DNA of 64,000 bases from the NCBI RefSeq assembly GCF_900166585.1, contig NZ_FVZC01000009.1, positions 744,001-808,000 of the forward strand, in the 5' to 3' direction. The notes beneath the pieces are model-generated. The model was not told where the DNA came from. It saw nothing but the letters and a program-made list of their open reading frames with translations, and searched no databases. Source of the stretch: Mesobacillus jeotgali (GTDB taxonomy: Bacteria > Bacillota > Bacilli > Bacillales > Cytobacillaceae). Positions 43,101 to 50,660 of this stretch are shown in pieces. Within the stretch, counting starts at the first letter, position 1. The number at the start of each line of letters is the position of its first letter. A program made the translations under genes and the position numbers.

Positions 43101-43373
43101 GGTGGAACAGGCTTGAATTTAACTGGAGCTGATACCGTGATTCTTTACGATTTATGGTGGAATCCAGCTGTAGAAGAGCAGGCTGCTGACCGGGCACACC
43201 GAATGGGCCAAAAAAATAAAGTCCAGGTTATAAAGCTGATATCCCGCGGGACGATTGAAGAAAAGATGAATGAGCTTCAGGATAAAAAGCGTAATATGAT
43301 AGAAGAAATTATTGAAGAGAAGCCCTCATCCGCCCTGACAGAGGAAGATATCCGCGATATTCTGCTGTTGTAG
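40197..43373 (+). CDS. SWIM zinc-finger SNF2-family helicase
   Basis: A 1058-residue protein. A SWIM zinc finger (CNCP...HECQHVAAVLLAI, residues about 67-85) and a bacterial SNF2 N-terminal region precede a superfamily 2 ATPase with Walker A ILADDMGLGKT (about 630) and FFDEAQAFKN (about 733). Helicase C motifs LKAGGTGLNLTGAD and DRAHRMGQ are at about 965-1003. It is the same type as B. subtilis YwqA; a role in remodelling protein-DNA or RNA polymerase complexes is inferred. The ATG at 40197 follows AGGAGGGGG. Confidence 0.9.
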   Translation: MDNKLSHKTIKDLCGTVSFKRGDAFYRADKVKFTEYNPDRVKAIVTGADDFHVTVLKTGDGRFQTECNCPKLASVKHECQHVAAVLLAILDEQKRGESGLSRNIDQPKKELAEGVLAIFNEDPRRTSGHQRHFETRKILNAQFSLKPVTNNQEMLLGLSISIGPVRVHNISVFLQSVADRNSATLSNLFVFDPKLHCFKTETDEVIKLLTLIIQDTGLVIDKDKCDSILIIPPSFWQKILPLLKKVPDVKLEVGGNLADFSLSKEMLPLNFNFEKGTGKDYSLKINGINRLTVLNKYNLVISNAELVELSPEDSSRLFELKNMLARSKTDSIPILQEQMGFFVEKVVPGLRRIGKVQINGDIAKQFLTDPLVARLYLDRVNNRLLAGLEFQYGNIIFNPLEHREPQVNTLLIRDMEKEVQIIEMLDDSSFAKTDGGYLLHNEELEYEFLYHVLPKLQKISQIYATTAVRNRIFREPARPQIRVKVKKERTNWLEFKFEMDGIPEKQIRDVLEALEEKRKYFRLRNGALMSLETREWEEIQRFLNAGPIQAEDLEKGLNMPVVRGMQMVDSFEGQSVFIEEESFREFLEEMTSPDKTKFGIPEKLKPILRDYQKQGYQWLKTLANYGFGGILADDMGLGKTLQSITYIASELEDGRERNLPFLIVCPSSLVYNWLGEFLKFTPEIEAVIIDGNRSERTRLLTDMTGIDVVITSYMLLRRDIHLYEKNNFHTVFFDEAQAFKNPLTQTAKAVMNIRAEHHFALTGTPIENSAEELWSIFRVVFPELFQGLKEYSQLTSKAIARRIQPFLLRRMKEEVLGELPEKIESIDTVELLPEQKKLYAAYLAKLRHQTLKQLDKDTIRKNRIKILAGLTRLRQICCHPALFVDGYDGTSAKFEELKKIVDESRYAGRRVLIFSQFTKMLSLIGRELACKGIPYFYLDGQTPSEDRVQTCEKFNSGERDFFLISLKAGGTGLNLTGADTVILYDLWWNPAVEEQAADRAHRMGQKNKVQVIKLISRGTIEEKMNELQDKKRNMIEEIIEEKPSSALTEEDIRDILLL

Positions 43374-43385
43374 TTTTTCAAAGAG

Positions 43386-43412
43386 TTAACAAACATCGTC
43401 CCTGGCCGATAA
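43386..43412 (+). promoter_or_regulatory. Candidate sigma-D (motility) promoter
   Basis: TTAA (43386-43389), 15 bp and a perfect GCCGATAA (43405-43412) fit the sigma-D consensus TAAA-N15-GCCGATAA with one mismatch. It lies 50 bp before the start of a chemoreceptor-like gene, as expected for sigma-D control. Confidence 0.65.
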
Positions 43413-43462
43413 TAATCTGTGAGCCAAGCTTTTAGATAAATGTAGATAGAGGAGAGATTATT

Positions 43463-44797
43463 TTGGCTAATAAAGGTTTGCATGTAGGCAAGCAAGCACC
43501 AGATTTTACTTTAACTGGGACGAACAATACAAAATACAGTTTATCAGACTTTTCCGGCCAGCCTGTCATACTCGTTTTCCTTAGGGGCACCTGGTGACCG
43601 AACTGCCGTAATCAGCTGGTCCAGCTGAATGAACATTATGAACACCTAAAAGCAAGCGGGATTCAAGTACTCGGAATTGCAGGCCAAAATTTAAAGGGAA
43701 TACAGTCGTATGTTGACAGTGAGGGAATCAAAATTCCAATCCTGTCTGATGGGAACAGGGAAGTCATTAAAAAATATGAAGTGTTTGTTCCCATTAAATG
43801 GGATAGTTTCCGTATTGCGATTCCAAGTACCTTTGTTTTGGATGAAAACCATGTCATCCGCTACAGTTATATAGGTGATTCGCAATTTGACCGTCCTGCA
43901 CTTGATGAAATTTTCAAGACGATCCAGAAAGTCCACAATTTAAGTGAAGACGGAGAGAAAAAGGATGACTCTGGACAGGCCGCTGTTTTCGTCGGCGCAA
44001 TGAAGGATACTTTCCAAGATATTGTGCTATCGACACAGACAATACAACATAGCGTTAATCACAACCTATCTTCGATTAATGAATTGGAAAACGAGCTAAT
44101 CGAAAATAAAGAGGCATTATCACTATTCTTTACAGTATTTGAACAGATGGAATCTAAAATCAGTATGTACAGTGAGGCAATCTATAAGGTATCAGAAGGC
44201 TCAGTTGCTGTAATCGAGGATAATAGACAGGCTTCAGAACATATGAAACAAACTTCCGAACTGTTAAAGGAACTGGTAGGTTTGACAAAGACCATTGGAA
44301 GCATTAGTTCGACGATCTCATCTATTTCTGGGCAAACTAAAATCCTTGCATTAAATGCTTCCATTGAAGCAGCACGTGCAGGCGAGCATGGCAAAGGATT
44401 CTCAGTAGTCGCAAAAGAAGTTGGCAAGCTGGCAGAAGCCTCTGCAGATGCATCAAAAAATATTTCTGCACAATTGGAAGAAATAGAAACAAAAATCAGT
44501 ACGAGTTTTTCCTCCTTTATCGATTTTGATGGTCTAATGCAGCAAATTGATGAAAAGGTAAAGTCACAAAATCAGGAATTGAATAATATTTCTTCAGGCA
44601 TCCTTTCAGTGAGGGATGAGAGTACAACCCTTGCGGACCGCCTGAGGAAAATTACTGAACAGGAAGAGGCACAGCAGCGAAAAATAGGCTCAGTAAAACA
44701 ACAAGAATTGAGTATTTCATCAGAAATCAATGGGATACATCGGGATATCGAGGAAAATAATAAGCTGCTGCAAGAACTGGATTATAGAGTGAAATAA
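43463..44797 (+). CDS. Peroxiredoxin-methyl-accepting chemoreceptor fusion with in-frame TGA, probable selenoprotein
   Basis: Read through one TGA (codon 45, 43595-43597), the frame gives 444 residues. Residues 1 to about 150 are an AhpC/TSA-like peroxiredoxin ([45 protein letters not shown]). The TGA stands where the family has its redox cysteine, giving a UxxC motif (Sec45, Cys48). Residues about 165-444 are a chemoreceptor signalling domain, with [20 protein letters not shown] at the tip (about 294-313). No membrane segment is present, so it would be a soluble redox or peroxide receptor. The start is TTG at 43463 with GAGGAG upstream. A SECIS-like hairpin follows the TGA, a sigma-D-type promoter precedes the gene and a terminator follows. 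A nonsense mutation is the alternative. Confidence 0.8.
43595..43627 (+). promoter_or_regulatory. Sec codon (TGA) and SECIS-like hairpin
   Basis: TGA at 43595-43597 is followed by a hairpin at 43613-43627, CAGCTGGTCCAGCTG. The arms CAGCT and AGCTG close a GGTCC loop (a 7-bp stem with a GTC loop is possible if T43612-A43628 and G43618-C43622 pair). The loop GG begins 21 bases after the TGA. In E. coli fdhF the loop GGU is about 19-21 bases after its UGA. Distance and a GGU-bearing loop agree with bacterial SECIS elements read by SelB. Confidence 0.72.
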
Positions 44798-44805
44798 ATA
44801 GTGGA

Positions 44806-44837
44806 AAGCCCCTTTGTCTGAACAAAGGGGCCTTTTT
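44806..44837. terminator. Terminator between convergent genes
   Basis: GCCCCTTTGT pairs with ACAAAGGGGC around CTGA, with T5 on the plus side. Confidence 0.9.
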
Positions 44838-44841
44838 ACAA

Positions 44842-45678
44842 TTATTTTTGAATTTCATTATCCAGATAGGACCTAAGTGTTTGCTGCAAGGTTCCCTTAG
44901 TTTCTGCCTTCTGTTCAAAGTTGATTCCAGTATGAATCATTTTCCTTACAAGCTCCGGACGCATTCCGGTTATTACAGCTTTTGAACCCATCATTGCAAT
45001 ACCATTCAGCACTTTCTGGAAATGGTCAAGTACATTCATTTCCATATCGGCAATACCTGAAAGGTCCATGATCAAGGTTTGCACTTTCAGTCTGGAAATA
45101 TCCATCAAGACCTTTTCTTCAATAATCTGCATTCGGTATTCATCAATCATTCCTATTAATGGAAGTACTGCTACGGAAGTGCTGACGGGGATTATTGGGA
45201 CAGACAAGTGTTCTACCAATTTTCTCTGAGAGGAGAGCAGTTCATCCTTATACTTTGTATAGGTTAAGAAGAAAGTATTCAGGAATTGGTCAACCTGATC
45301 ATTGATCTTTTTCTCTAGCTGGAAAAAATCTTCACGAGTAGAAAATTTGTTATGCAATTGATCATATTTGTTTAGGAAGTGCCATAAAGTCCGGCGAATG
45401 GCCTGGATCCATTCCAGTTTGAATGCGACTGTCAACGAATGTTCAGCCCATGCAATTCCTTCTTGTTCTGCAAAGGCAACCAGTTTGTCTTCCTGCTCCT
45501 CCACTATGTAAACAATTAACTTTTCTGCGTTCTTCAAAAGGTCGATGTTTCCCTTTTGGAGAATCTCATGAATTTTAGATGCTACATTTACAGCCTCTGA
45601 TAATAACTTTTCTTCAAAAAGCTCTCTGTTTGTTTGAATGAAATCGGTCACATCTTTTTGATTAAAAGTGGATTCCAT
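44842..45678 (-). CDS. RsbR-like STAS-domain protein
   Basis: The 278-residue protein has an all-helical N-terminal domain (residues about 1-150) like RsbR globin-fold sensors. A C-terminal STAS domain (about 155-275) starts LSVPIIPVSTSVAVLPLIG, with LIMDLSGIADME at the regulatory loop. Such proteins assemble with RsbS and RsbT in stressosomes. It is convergent with the chemoreceptor fusion and shares its terminator. The ATG at 45678 has GAGGAGTG. It is the second STAS scaffold in the window and, unlike the one at 857-1876, lacks a clear sigma-B promoter. Confidence 0.85.
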   Translation of the reverse strand: MESTFNQKDVTDFIQTNRELFEEKLLSEAVNVASKIHEILQKGNIDLLKNAEKLIVYIVEEQEDKLVAFAEQEGIAWAEHSLTVAFKLEWIQAIRRTLWHFLNKYDQLHNKFSTREDFFQLEKKINDQVDQFLNTFFLTYTKYKDELLSSQRKLVEHLSVPIIPVSTSVAVLPLIGMIDEYRMQIIEEKVLMDISRLKVQTLIMDLSGIADMEMNVLDHFQKVLNGIAMMGSKAVITGMRPELVRKMIHTGINFEQKAETKGTLQQTLRSYLDNEIQK

Positions 45679-45867
45679 TATATGTACACTCCTCGGATTT
45701 ATACTTTAACGTATTTAACAACACGCTCATAGGTAAAACTACCCCTTTTATAAACTGTAACAAAGCTTGGGGGTAAATTCAAATAATTGAGGCAGGGATC
45801 CTATGATTAAAGGATATAAAAAATAAAAAAAGAAGTATAGCAAAATATTTTCTAAAGGGGAGACTTA

Positions 45868-45965
45868 GTGGGCTCTGGTTGGTCATCGTTATCCTTGCTT
45901 ATTTGCCAATAATTTACAGAATCCATCAGCGGCTTGATTTTCTGGAAAAGAAGTTGAACGCTTAA
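45868..45965 (+). pseudogene. Possible small single-pass membrane protein, frame-disrupted start
   Basis: A ribosome-binding-like AAAGGGGAG (45855-45863) precedes GTG at 45868, but that frame stops after 14 codons. The next frame, usable from a TTG at 45879, encodes one hydrophobic helix followed by a charged tail (IVILAYLPIIYRI, then RLDFLEKKLNA) to 45965. One extra G near 45870 would join start and body. It may be a frameshifted or misread small gene, or chance. Confidence 0.3.
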
Positions 45966-46100
45966 GTAGTCAGGCGAACAATTATTAATAAAAAATAAAA
46001 ATAGTATGTTAAGTTGTTTTCTCCTGCTTTGTTCTGGGAGGGTATCTTGGCGTAATATATGATTCAACTATCAATCCTAATAAATTTGGACGGTGGTTAA

Positions 46101-46122
46101 ACGTTACCTGACAATGTAACGT
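46101..46122. repeat. Perfect inverted repeat in a long spacer
   Basis: ACGTTAC and GTAACGT flank CTGACAAT. In the spacer 45966-46320 there is also a foldable GC-richer stretch (about 46165-46235, CTCTTCCTG pairing with CAGGGAAGAG) but no gene or recognised RNA. Confidence 0.4.
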
Positions 46123-46324
46123 GAGCGGTATTTCATAACTATTTTGGGAGCGGGGAATCGATACTTGGAAGCTCTCTTCCTGACAGTGCCTCCTTTCAGC
46201 CGCCTGGCAAAGGCAGGGAAGAGTTTGCTATATCAGTATCCTTAGGAGTTGAGCAGAAAATCAGGGGGTATTTGTTAAAGGTAAAGGAGTTGCTTATGAA
46301 GCGAAAAGCTTTATATTGAATAAG

Positions 46325-46348
46325 AGACTGCCTCATTACAGGCAGTCT
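46325..46348 (-). terminator. Terminator of the anti-sigma factor gene
   Basis: AGACTGCCT and AGGCAGTCT around CATTAC; on the minus strand T-rich DNA follows the hairpin. Confidence 0.75.
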
Positions 46349-46360
46349 GTTTGTATGTGT

Positions 46361-47806
46361 TTAGAAGTCGTCCAAGTAAACTTTCTCCTCCAGGCCAGTT
46401 TTGGCTGAAATAAATTTCCCTTCTTCAAAATAATCCATTTCGGGTAGCATGAAGACCAATTCAAAGTTTCCGGTTAAAGCTGAATAAATGACAACTGCTT
46501 GTTTGTCACCAATATTGTCGGGGGCAGCTGATAGGTCAACTTGATCCAGTTTGCCAAATGAAGGAATATGGCGATTGTGGTCAAAGCTTTCAAGTTTCCC
46601 GTTCCTGGCATTAATATTCAGAAAAGTTTCAGTTTCTAATGGTGTATATACTGTATAACCGTCAACCTTAGGGATAGCTTTGAAACTATAAACCTTATAT
46701 CTGGGATCATCTGAAAAAGAATTATAATTTAAACCTAGAGGAACGAGTTCCAGCTTTATTTCTTTTCCATAAATTCCTTCTAGATACGACCTGGCTTTCG
46801 CTTCAGCTTTCTCTTTTTTCATAACAGTCCCATCAGTTAACGGGCCAGTATCCCCGTTATAATGAGTGATTTGGCCTGTGATTGCATCAATGTCACCGCC
46901 ATTCCCATTTCCAATCTCAAAACGATATACATACAAGTCATTAACAGGACTTTCTTTTTGTAATTCTATTTTATCTTTTTCAATTTCCAATGTATTCGCT
47001 ATCCGTTTTTTTAATTCCGTCTCATTATATGCCTTTATTTCATCCGGCATTTTATGAAAACGAGTAAAACTGTAGGTTAATAAGTTTACTTTTTCATAAA
47101 ACTGGTCCAGCTCTTTTACATCTAGTATATGGAAGTAAGAGCTATATCCATGGTGGGTTTTTTCAAAGTCCTCTCTAAAATCTTGTCTGTGACTATGAAT
47201 ATATTTCTTAAGCGCCTGGAATGCTTCTTCATCTGTTTCAGACCACCTGCCCTGATTGAACCGGGTTTTCATTCCAGCAAGTGTCTCGTTCAGCCTTGGA
47301 GCATTGAGGATTAGGGAGAACTCTGTAGAATTCATGCTATAATCCTCAACGAAATTCATATTCTCTCTAAGCGCGTTATTGTATTCAAAGAAACGATCCA
47401 TTTCATATGATTCAAAGCCTGTCGGTTCTTTATTTTTCACTGCTTCAATTACCATGTCCATTTGCCCCAGGGTATCATAATAACCATCTGTCGCCATGAA
47501 TAATTGTTCTCGTTCATTGATGTAATCTGTGAATATTATTGAAAAAAGAATTCCGGCAAGTACAACAGAAATGAGCCGAAGACGATACAGCTTCATTTTT
47601 AAAATAATTTTGTCATCAAGGGACTTGGAAACCAAAGGCTCATCCATATCAGTGAACTGGATGGTTTTCTCACCTGAATCATAAAATGTCTTGCATGTTC
47701 CGCACTCCATAAGATGCTCATCGATAGCTGTTTTCACAGAAGGGCTTAAGTCGTTTTCTGCATACAAAGGATATAAATCCTGAACAACTTCATGTTCCAA
47801 TTTCAT
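46361..47806 (-). CDS. Membrane anti-sigma factor with zinc-finger domain
   Basis: The 481-residue protein has an N-terminal anti-sigma zinc finger (HLMECGTCKTFYDSG, His-x3-Cys-x2-Cys, residues about 31-45), a short cytosolic region and one membrane helix near residues 80-95 (ISVVLAGILFSIIFT). A large extracellular domain with PepSY-like repeats in its second half (GQITHYNGD, SYLEGIYGKEI) follows. It would hold the co-transcribed ECF sigma factor inactive until an envelope signal. Its ATG overlaps the sigma gene stop by 4 bp. Confidence 0.82.
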   Translation of the reverse strand: MKLEHEVVQDLYPLYAENDLSPSVKTAIDEHLMECGTCKTFYDSGEKTIQFTDMDEPLVSKSLDDKIILKMKLYRLRLISVVLAGILFSIIFTDYINEREQLFMATDGYYDTLGQMDMVIEAVKNKEPTGFESYEMDRFFEYNNALRENMNFVEDYSMNSTEFSLILNAPRLNETLAGMKTRFNQGRWSETDEEAFQALKKYIHSHRQDFREDFEKTHHGYSSYFHILDVKELDQFYEKVNLLTYSFTRFHKMPDEIKAYNETELKKRIANTLEIEKDKIELQKESPVNDLYVYRFEIGNGNGGDIDAITGQITHYNGDTGPLTDGTVMKKEKAEAKARSYLEGIYGKEIKLELVPLGLNYNSFSDDPRYKVYSFKAIPKVDGYTVYTPLETETFLNINARNGKLESFDHNRHIPSFGKLDQVDLSAAPDNIGDKQAVVIYSALTGNFELVFMLPEMDYFEEGKFISAKTGLEEKVYLDDF

Positions 47807-48300
47807 TCCCGATCCTCCAAATTCCTGTAGATTTCCTTGAATTTTTTGCGTGCACGGTACAGGCCAACCTTTACCTGGCCGATTGTTTCGTTTGTAATGA
47901 CGGCAACTTCCTCATAAGTAAGGTCGTTCACATCACGCAAAATAATATATGTCCGGTAATTTTCGGGCAGTCTCAGCAAGGTAGATTCAATTGCAGATTG
48001 ATTATCTGAGCGTTTGTATGGATCATGCTGCTGGATTAATTGCTGAATTATGATATCTGACTGCACCTCCATGCTGGTTTGTTTTTTCATGCTGTAATTG
48101 ATATAGGTGTTTCTTGCTATCCTAAAAATCCATGTTTTTAGGGAGGATTCGCCACGGAAAGTGGCTAGTGACTGGAAAGCCTTCAAGAAAGTGTCCTGAG
48201 TCAGGTCTTCGGCAATATGTTTATTTTGCGTGGAACGGTATAGATACAAGAAAATTGCATTTTTGTAGGTTTCATATAATTCAATCCGCGGGTCTGACAT
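47803..48300 (-). CDS. ECF-type RNA polymerase sigma factor
   Basis: A 165-residue sigma-70 family protein. Region 2 (NKHIAEDLTQDTFLKAFQSLATFRGESSLKTWIFRIARN) and region 4 (LRLPENYRTYIILRDVNDLTYEEVAVITNETIGQVKVGLYRARKKFKEI) are complete; region 3 is absent, as in ECF factors. The ATG at 48300 follows GAGGGGGAT; an upstream in-frame start is weaker. It is coupled to the membrane anti-sigma gene and probably transcribes its own operon. Confidence 0.92.
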   Translation of the reverse strand: MSDPRIELYETYKNAIFLYLYRSTQNKHIAEDLTQDTFLKAFQSLATFRGESSLKTWIFRIARNTYINYSMKKQTSMEVQSDIIIQQLIQQHDPYKRSDNQSAIESTLLRLPENYRTYIILRDVNDLTYEEVAVITNETIGQVKVGLYRARKKFKEIYRNLEDRE

Positions 48301-48325
48301 TCCATCCCCCTCTCTCTGGTAAACA

Positions 48326-48353
48326 TAGACATTTAACAATGTTAAAAGTTACA
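48326..48353 (-). promoter_or_regulatory. Candidate autoregulated ECF promoter
   Basis: Read on the minus strand: TGTAAC (48353-48348), 16 bp, TGTCTA (48331-48326), which resembles ECF promoters (AAC at -35, CGTC-like at -10) 26 bp before the sigma start. Confidence 0.4.
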
Positions 48354-48483
48354 CCTATTTTATAAAAAATTTTCACAGGTAGGTTGAGAATTTTTTAATA
48401 GATGGTAAAATTAGCTAAAATATCAACACAACAATCATCGGATAATTTTTTCATTTTTATAGATGCAAAGGAGTAATTTCCTA

Positions 48484-48930
48484 ATGTTAACTTTACAACC
48501 CATTACAAAGGACAACTGGGAGGAAGCAATAAGGTTAAAGGTTAAGGAAAATCAGAAAAACTTTATTTCTTCCAATCTCTATTCCATTGCGGAAGTCCAA
48601 TTCCTAGAACAGTTTCGGGTCATTGGAATATACGCAGATAATCAAATGGTAGCTTTTGCGATGTATGGCATCGATCCGGATGACAATAATTATTGGATTT
48701 ACAGGCTGATGATTGATGCTGCGCAACAGGGGAAAGGCTTTGGTGCCTCAGCGGTAAAACTGGTAATTGAGGAGATTAGGAGAACCAACACAAATGAAAT
48801 CCCTGTGATCATGATAGGGTATAACCGGGAAAATGAAGGAGCAAGAGAAGTATATAAGAGGGCAGGATTTGTCGAGACAGAAATTGCACCATGGGGAGAA
48901 CAAATTGCAATATATAAGCTTAAGGTTTAA
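48484..48930 (+). CDS. GNAT N-acetyltransferase (BltD/SpeG-like)
   Basis: A 148-residue acetyltransferase. The acetyl-CoA site is QQGKGFGASAVKLVIEEI (about residues 81-98) and the C-terminal NEGAREVYKRAGFVET is typical. The overall pattern (LQPITKDNWEEAIRLKVKENQ...) resembles spermine/spermidine acetyltransferase BltD. The ATG at 48484 follows AAAGGAG. It is monocistronic. Confidence 0.82.
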   Translation: MLTLQPITKDNWEEAIRLKVKENQKNFISSNLYSIAEVQFLEQFRVIGIYADNQMVAFAMYGIDPDDNNYWIYRLMIDAAQQGKGFGASAVKLVIEEIRRTNTNEIPVIMIGYNRENEGAREVYKRAGFVETEIAPWGEQIAIYKLKV

Positions 48931-48978
48931 ATGAAGCAGTCGAACAATAGGAACAATGTATAAATGGCGGGTATGTAT

Positions 48979-49013
48979 TAAAAAAATAGTCAACAGGAAT
49001 CCTGTTGACTATT
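48979..49013 (-). terminator. Terminator of the symporter gene
   Basis: A 13-bp perfect stem (AATAGTCAACAGG with CCTGTTGACTATT) and, on the minus strand, a following T run. Confidence 0.9.
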
Positions 49014-49022
49014 GGGATGTAT

Positions 49023-50279
49023 TTAAGAAGCTTTATTTAATGCATCGGATTGCTTTCTTGGTTTGAAGACGCCTTCCCATTTAGCGATGACAATGGCTGC
49101 AAGAGAATTTCCGACTACATTGACGGCAGTTCGTCCCATATCAAGAATTCTGTCAATACCAGCAATGAAAGCTAATCCTTCAACAGGCAATCCTACTGTA
49201 CCCAATGTAGCAAGGAGAACGACGAATGAGACACCAGGAACTCCGGCTATTCCTTTGGAAGTAACCATCAACACCAGCATGAGCGAGACCTGTTCTGAAA
49301 TGGTCATATCGATCCCGTACATCTGGGCGATAAATATGGCGGCTAACGCTTGATACAGCGTTGAACCATCGAGGTTAAATGAGTAACCTGTAGGTATTAC
49401 GAAAGAAGTGATATGTTTTGGTGCTCCTTCTTTCTCCATTTTATCCATGATTCTTGGCAAAACTGTTTCTGAGCTAGCTGTCGAGAAAGCCAAAATTAAT
49501 TCATCTTTCAGTGTACCAATCAATTTAAAGATGTTGTAACCGGCCATTTTAGCTACTAAGCCTAATATGACGATTACAAAGAAGGCCATTGTTCCATAAA
49601 CGGTCAAAACTAATTTGCCAAGCGGGATCAGTGATGCAAGACCAAATTTGGACACTGTTACTCCAATCAGTGCAAATACCCCGAATGGAGCAAATTTCAT
49701 GATTTGGTTGGTTGCATAGAACATCGCATCCGCTGTTCCCTGGAAAAAGGCAATAACCGGTTTTCCTTTTTCACCGATAGCCGAAATTCCTAAGCCAAAT
49801 ACAAGGGAAAAAAAGATGATGGCAAGCATATCGCCTTCTGCAAAAGCGGCTATTGGATTGGTTGGAACGATTTCCACCAATGTCGTAATCATAGACTTTG
49901 TTTCTTGTGTTTCGGCTGTATCTACATAACTAGCAATATCAGTTTTATCGAGCTCACTCATATTGACTCCAGCACCTGGCTGGAACAGATTAGCTGCAAT
50001 GATTCCAACTATGATGGCAAGTGTCGTAATAATTTCGAAATACAAAAGCGTTTTACCGCCAATTTTACCGAGTTGTTTAATATCGCCAACCCCGGCAACC
50101 GCAACAACGATGCTTGCAACTACAATCGGTACGACGATCATTTTAATTAAACGGAGAAAAATGTCTCCAATCGGTTGAAGGTAGGTGGCAACTGCTGGGT
50201 TTCCAAAAAACACTGCCCCTACGATAATACCGACGACTAAGCCAATAAAAATTTGTCCTGCCAAACTAATTCTTTTCAT
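49023..50279 (-). CDS. Dicarboxylate/amino acid:cation symporter (GltP/GltT type)
   Basis: A 418-residue DAACS-family carrier for glutamate/aspartate or C4-dicarboxylates. Eight membrane segments plus two re-entrant loops are indicated by LAFSTASSETVLPRIM (HP1 serine-rich loop, about residues 270-285) and FVIPTGYSFNLDGSTLYQALAAIFIAQ. HP2 (SKGIAGVPGVSFVVL) and the NVVGNSLAAIVIAKWEG helix follow. The ATG at 50279 has GGTGAGG. Its leader is a c-di-AMP riboswitch, so uptake is tied to osmotic/potassium signalling. Confidence 0.92.
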   Translation of the reverse strand: MKRISLAGQIFIGLVVGIIVGAVFFGNPAVATYLQPIGDIFLRLIKMIVVPIVVASIVVAVAGVGDIKQLGKIGGKTLLYFEIITTLAIIVGIIAANLFQPGAGVNMSELDKTDIASYVDTAETQETKSMITTLVEIVPTNPIAAFAEGDMLAIIFFSLVFGLGISAIGEKGKPVIAFFQGTADAMFYATNQIMKFAPFGVFALIGVTVSKFGLASLIPLGKLVLTVYGTMAFFVIVILGLVAKMAGYNIFKLIGTLKDELILAFSTASSETVLPRIMDKMEKEGAPKHITSFVIPTGYSFNLDGSTLYQALAAIFIAQMYGIDMTISEQVSLMLVLMVTSKGIAGVPGVSFVVLLATLGTVGLPVEGLAFIAGIDRILDMGRTAVNVVGNSLAAIVIAKWEGVFKPRKQSDALNKAS

Positions 50280-50353
50280 CTGGATTCCTCACCTTCTGTG
50301 ATTTCTTTGCTGCAATAGCAATTGGCAAGGGAAGCGAGATTGTTTTTCTCCGT

Positions 50354-50528
50354 AAAAAAAGACACTTCAGGTGTCATTTGCCACAGAGATTGTGATCTTC
50401 TGTTCCCTTTGGTCGCTTACGAGGTTAGCTGTCGGGTTAGGACTTGGAAACGCAAAGCCCCTTCAGGCTGAATTCACCCCTGGCGTAAATCGCCAATTGG
50501 TTCCCCCGTTCTTCGGAAAGATTAAGCG
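50354..50528 (-). ncRNA. c-di-AMP (ydaO/yuaA-type) riboswitch with terminator
   Basis: On the minus strand the leader begins CGCTTAATC, then CCGAAGAACGGGGGAACC, GGGGTGAATTC, AGGGGCTTTGC and CCGACAGCTAACCTCG. It closes with TAAGCG, which pairs with the opening CGCTTA. These are the conserved blocks of the ydaO class. A terminator follows (GACAC/GTGTC plus T7, 50375-50354). Binding of c-di-AMP would favour termination and lower symporter expression. A -10-like TATAAT lies upstream at 50545-50550. Confidence 0.92.
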
Positions 50529-50660
50529 GAAAATACTAATAAATATTATATTAATATTTTAAAAATGTAAATGGATATAGCTTTCCAATTGGTTTTGTAT
50601 GGATTTGAGTCACTATTTATGAATGAGATATTTAATGAAAAAGAACAGGGGGAATTAAAT

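Noticed and set aside
43781..44797. Short chemoreceptor starting at GTG 43781
   Set aside because: There is no ribosome-binding site there, and the upstream in-frame sequence is clearly peroxiredoxin; the apparent start is an artefact of the TGA.
45679..45790. Sigma-B promoter for the RsbR-like gene
   Set aside because: A GGGTAG-like element exists on the minus strand, but no GTTTAA lies at the right distance.
46130..46260. tRNA-Sec or another known RNA in the spacer
   Set aside because: No acceptor stem, TCA anticodon loop or T-loop sequence could be assembled.
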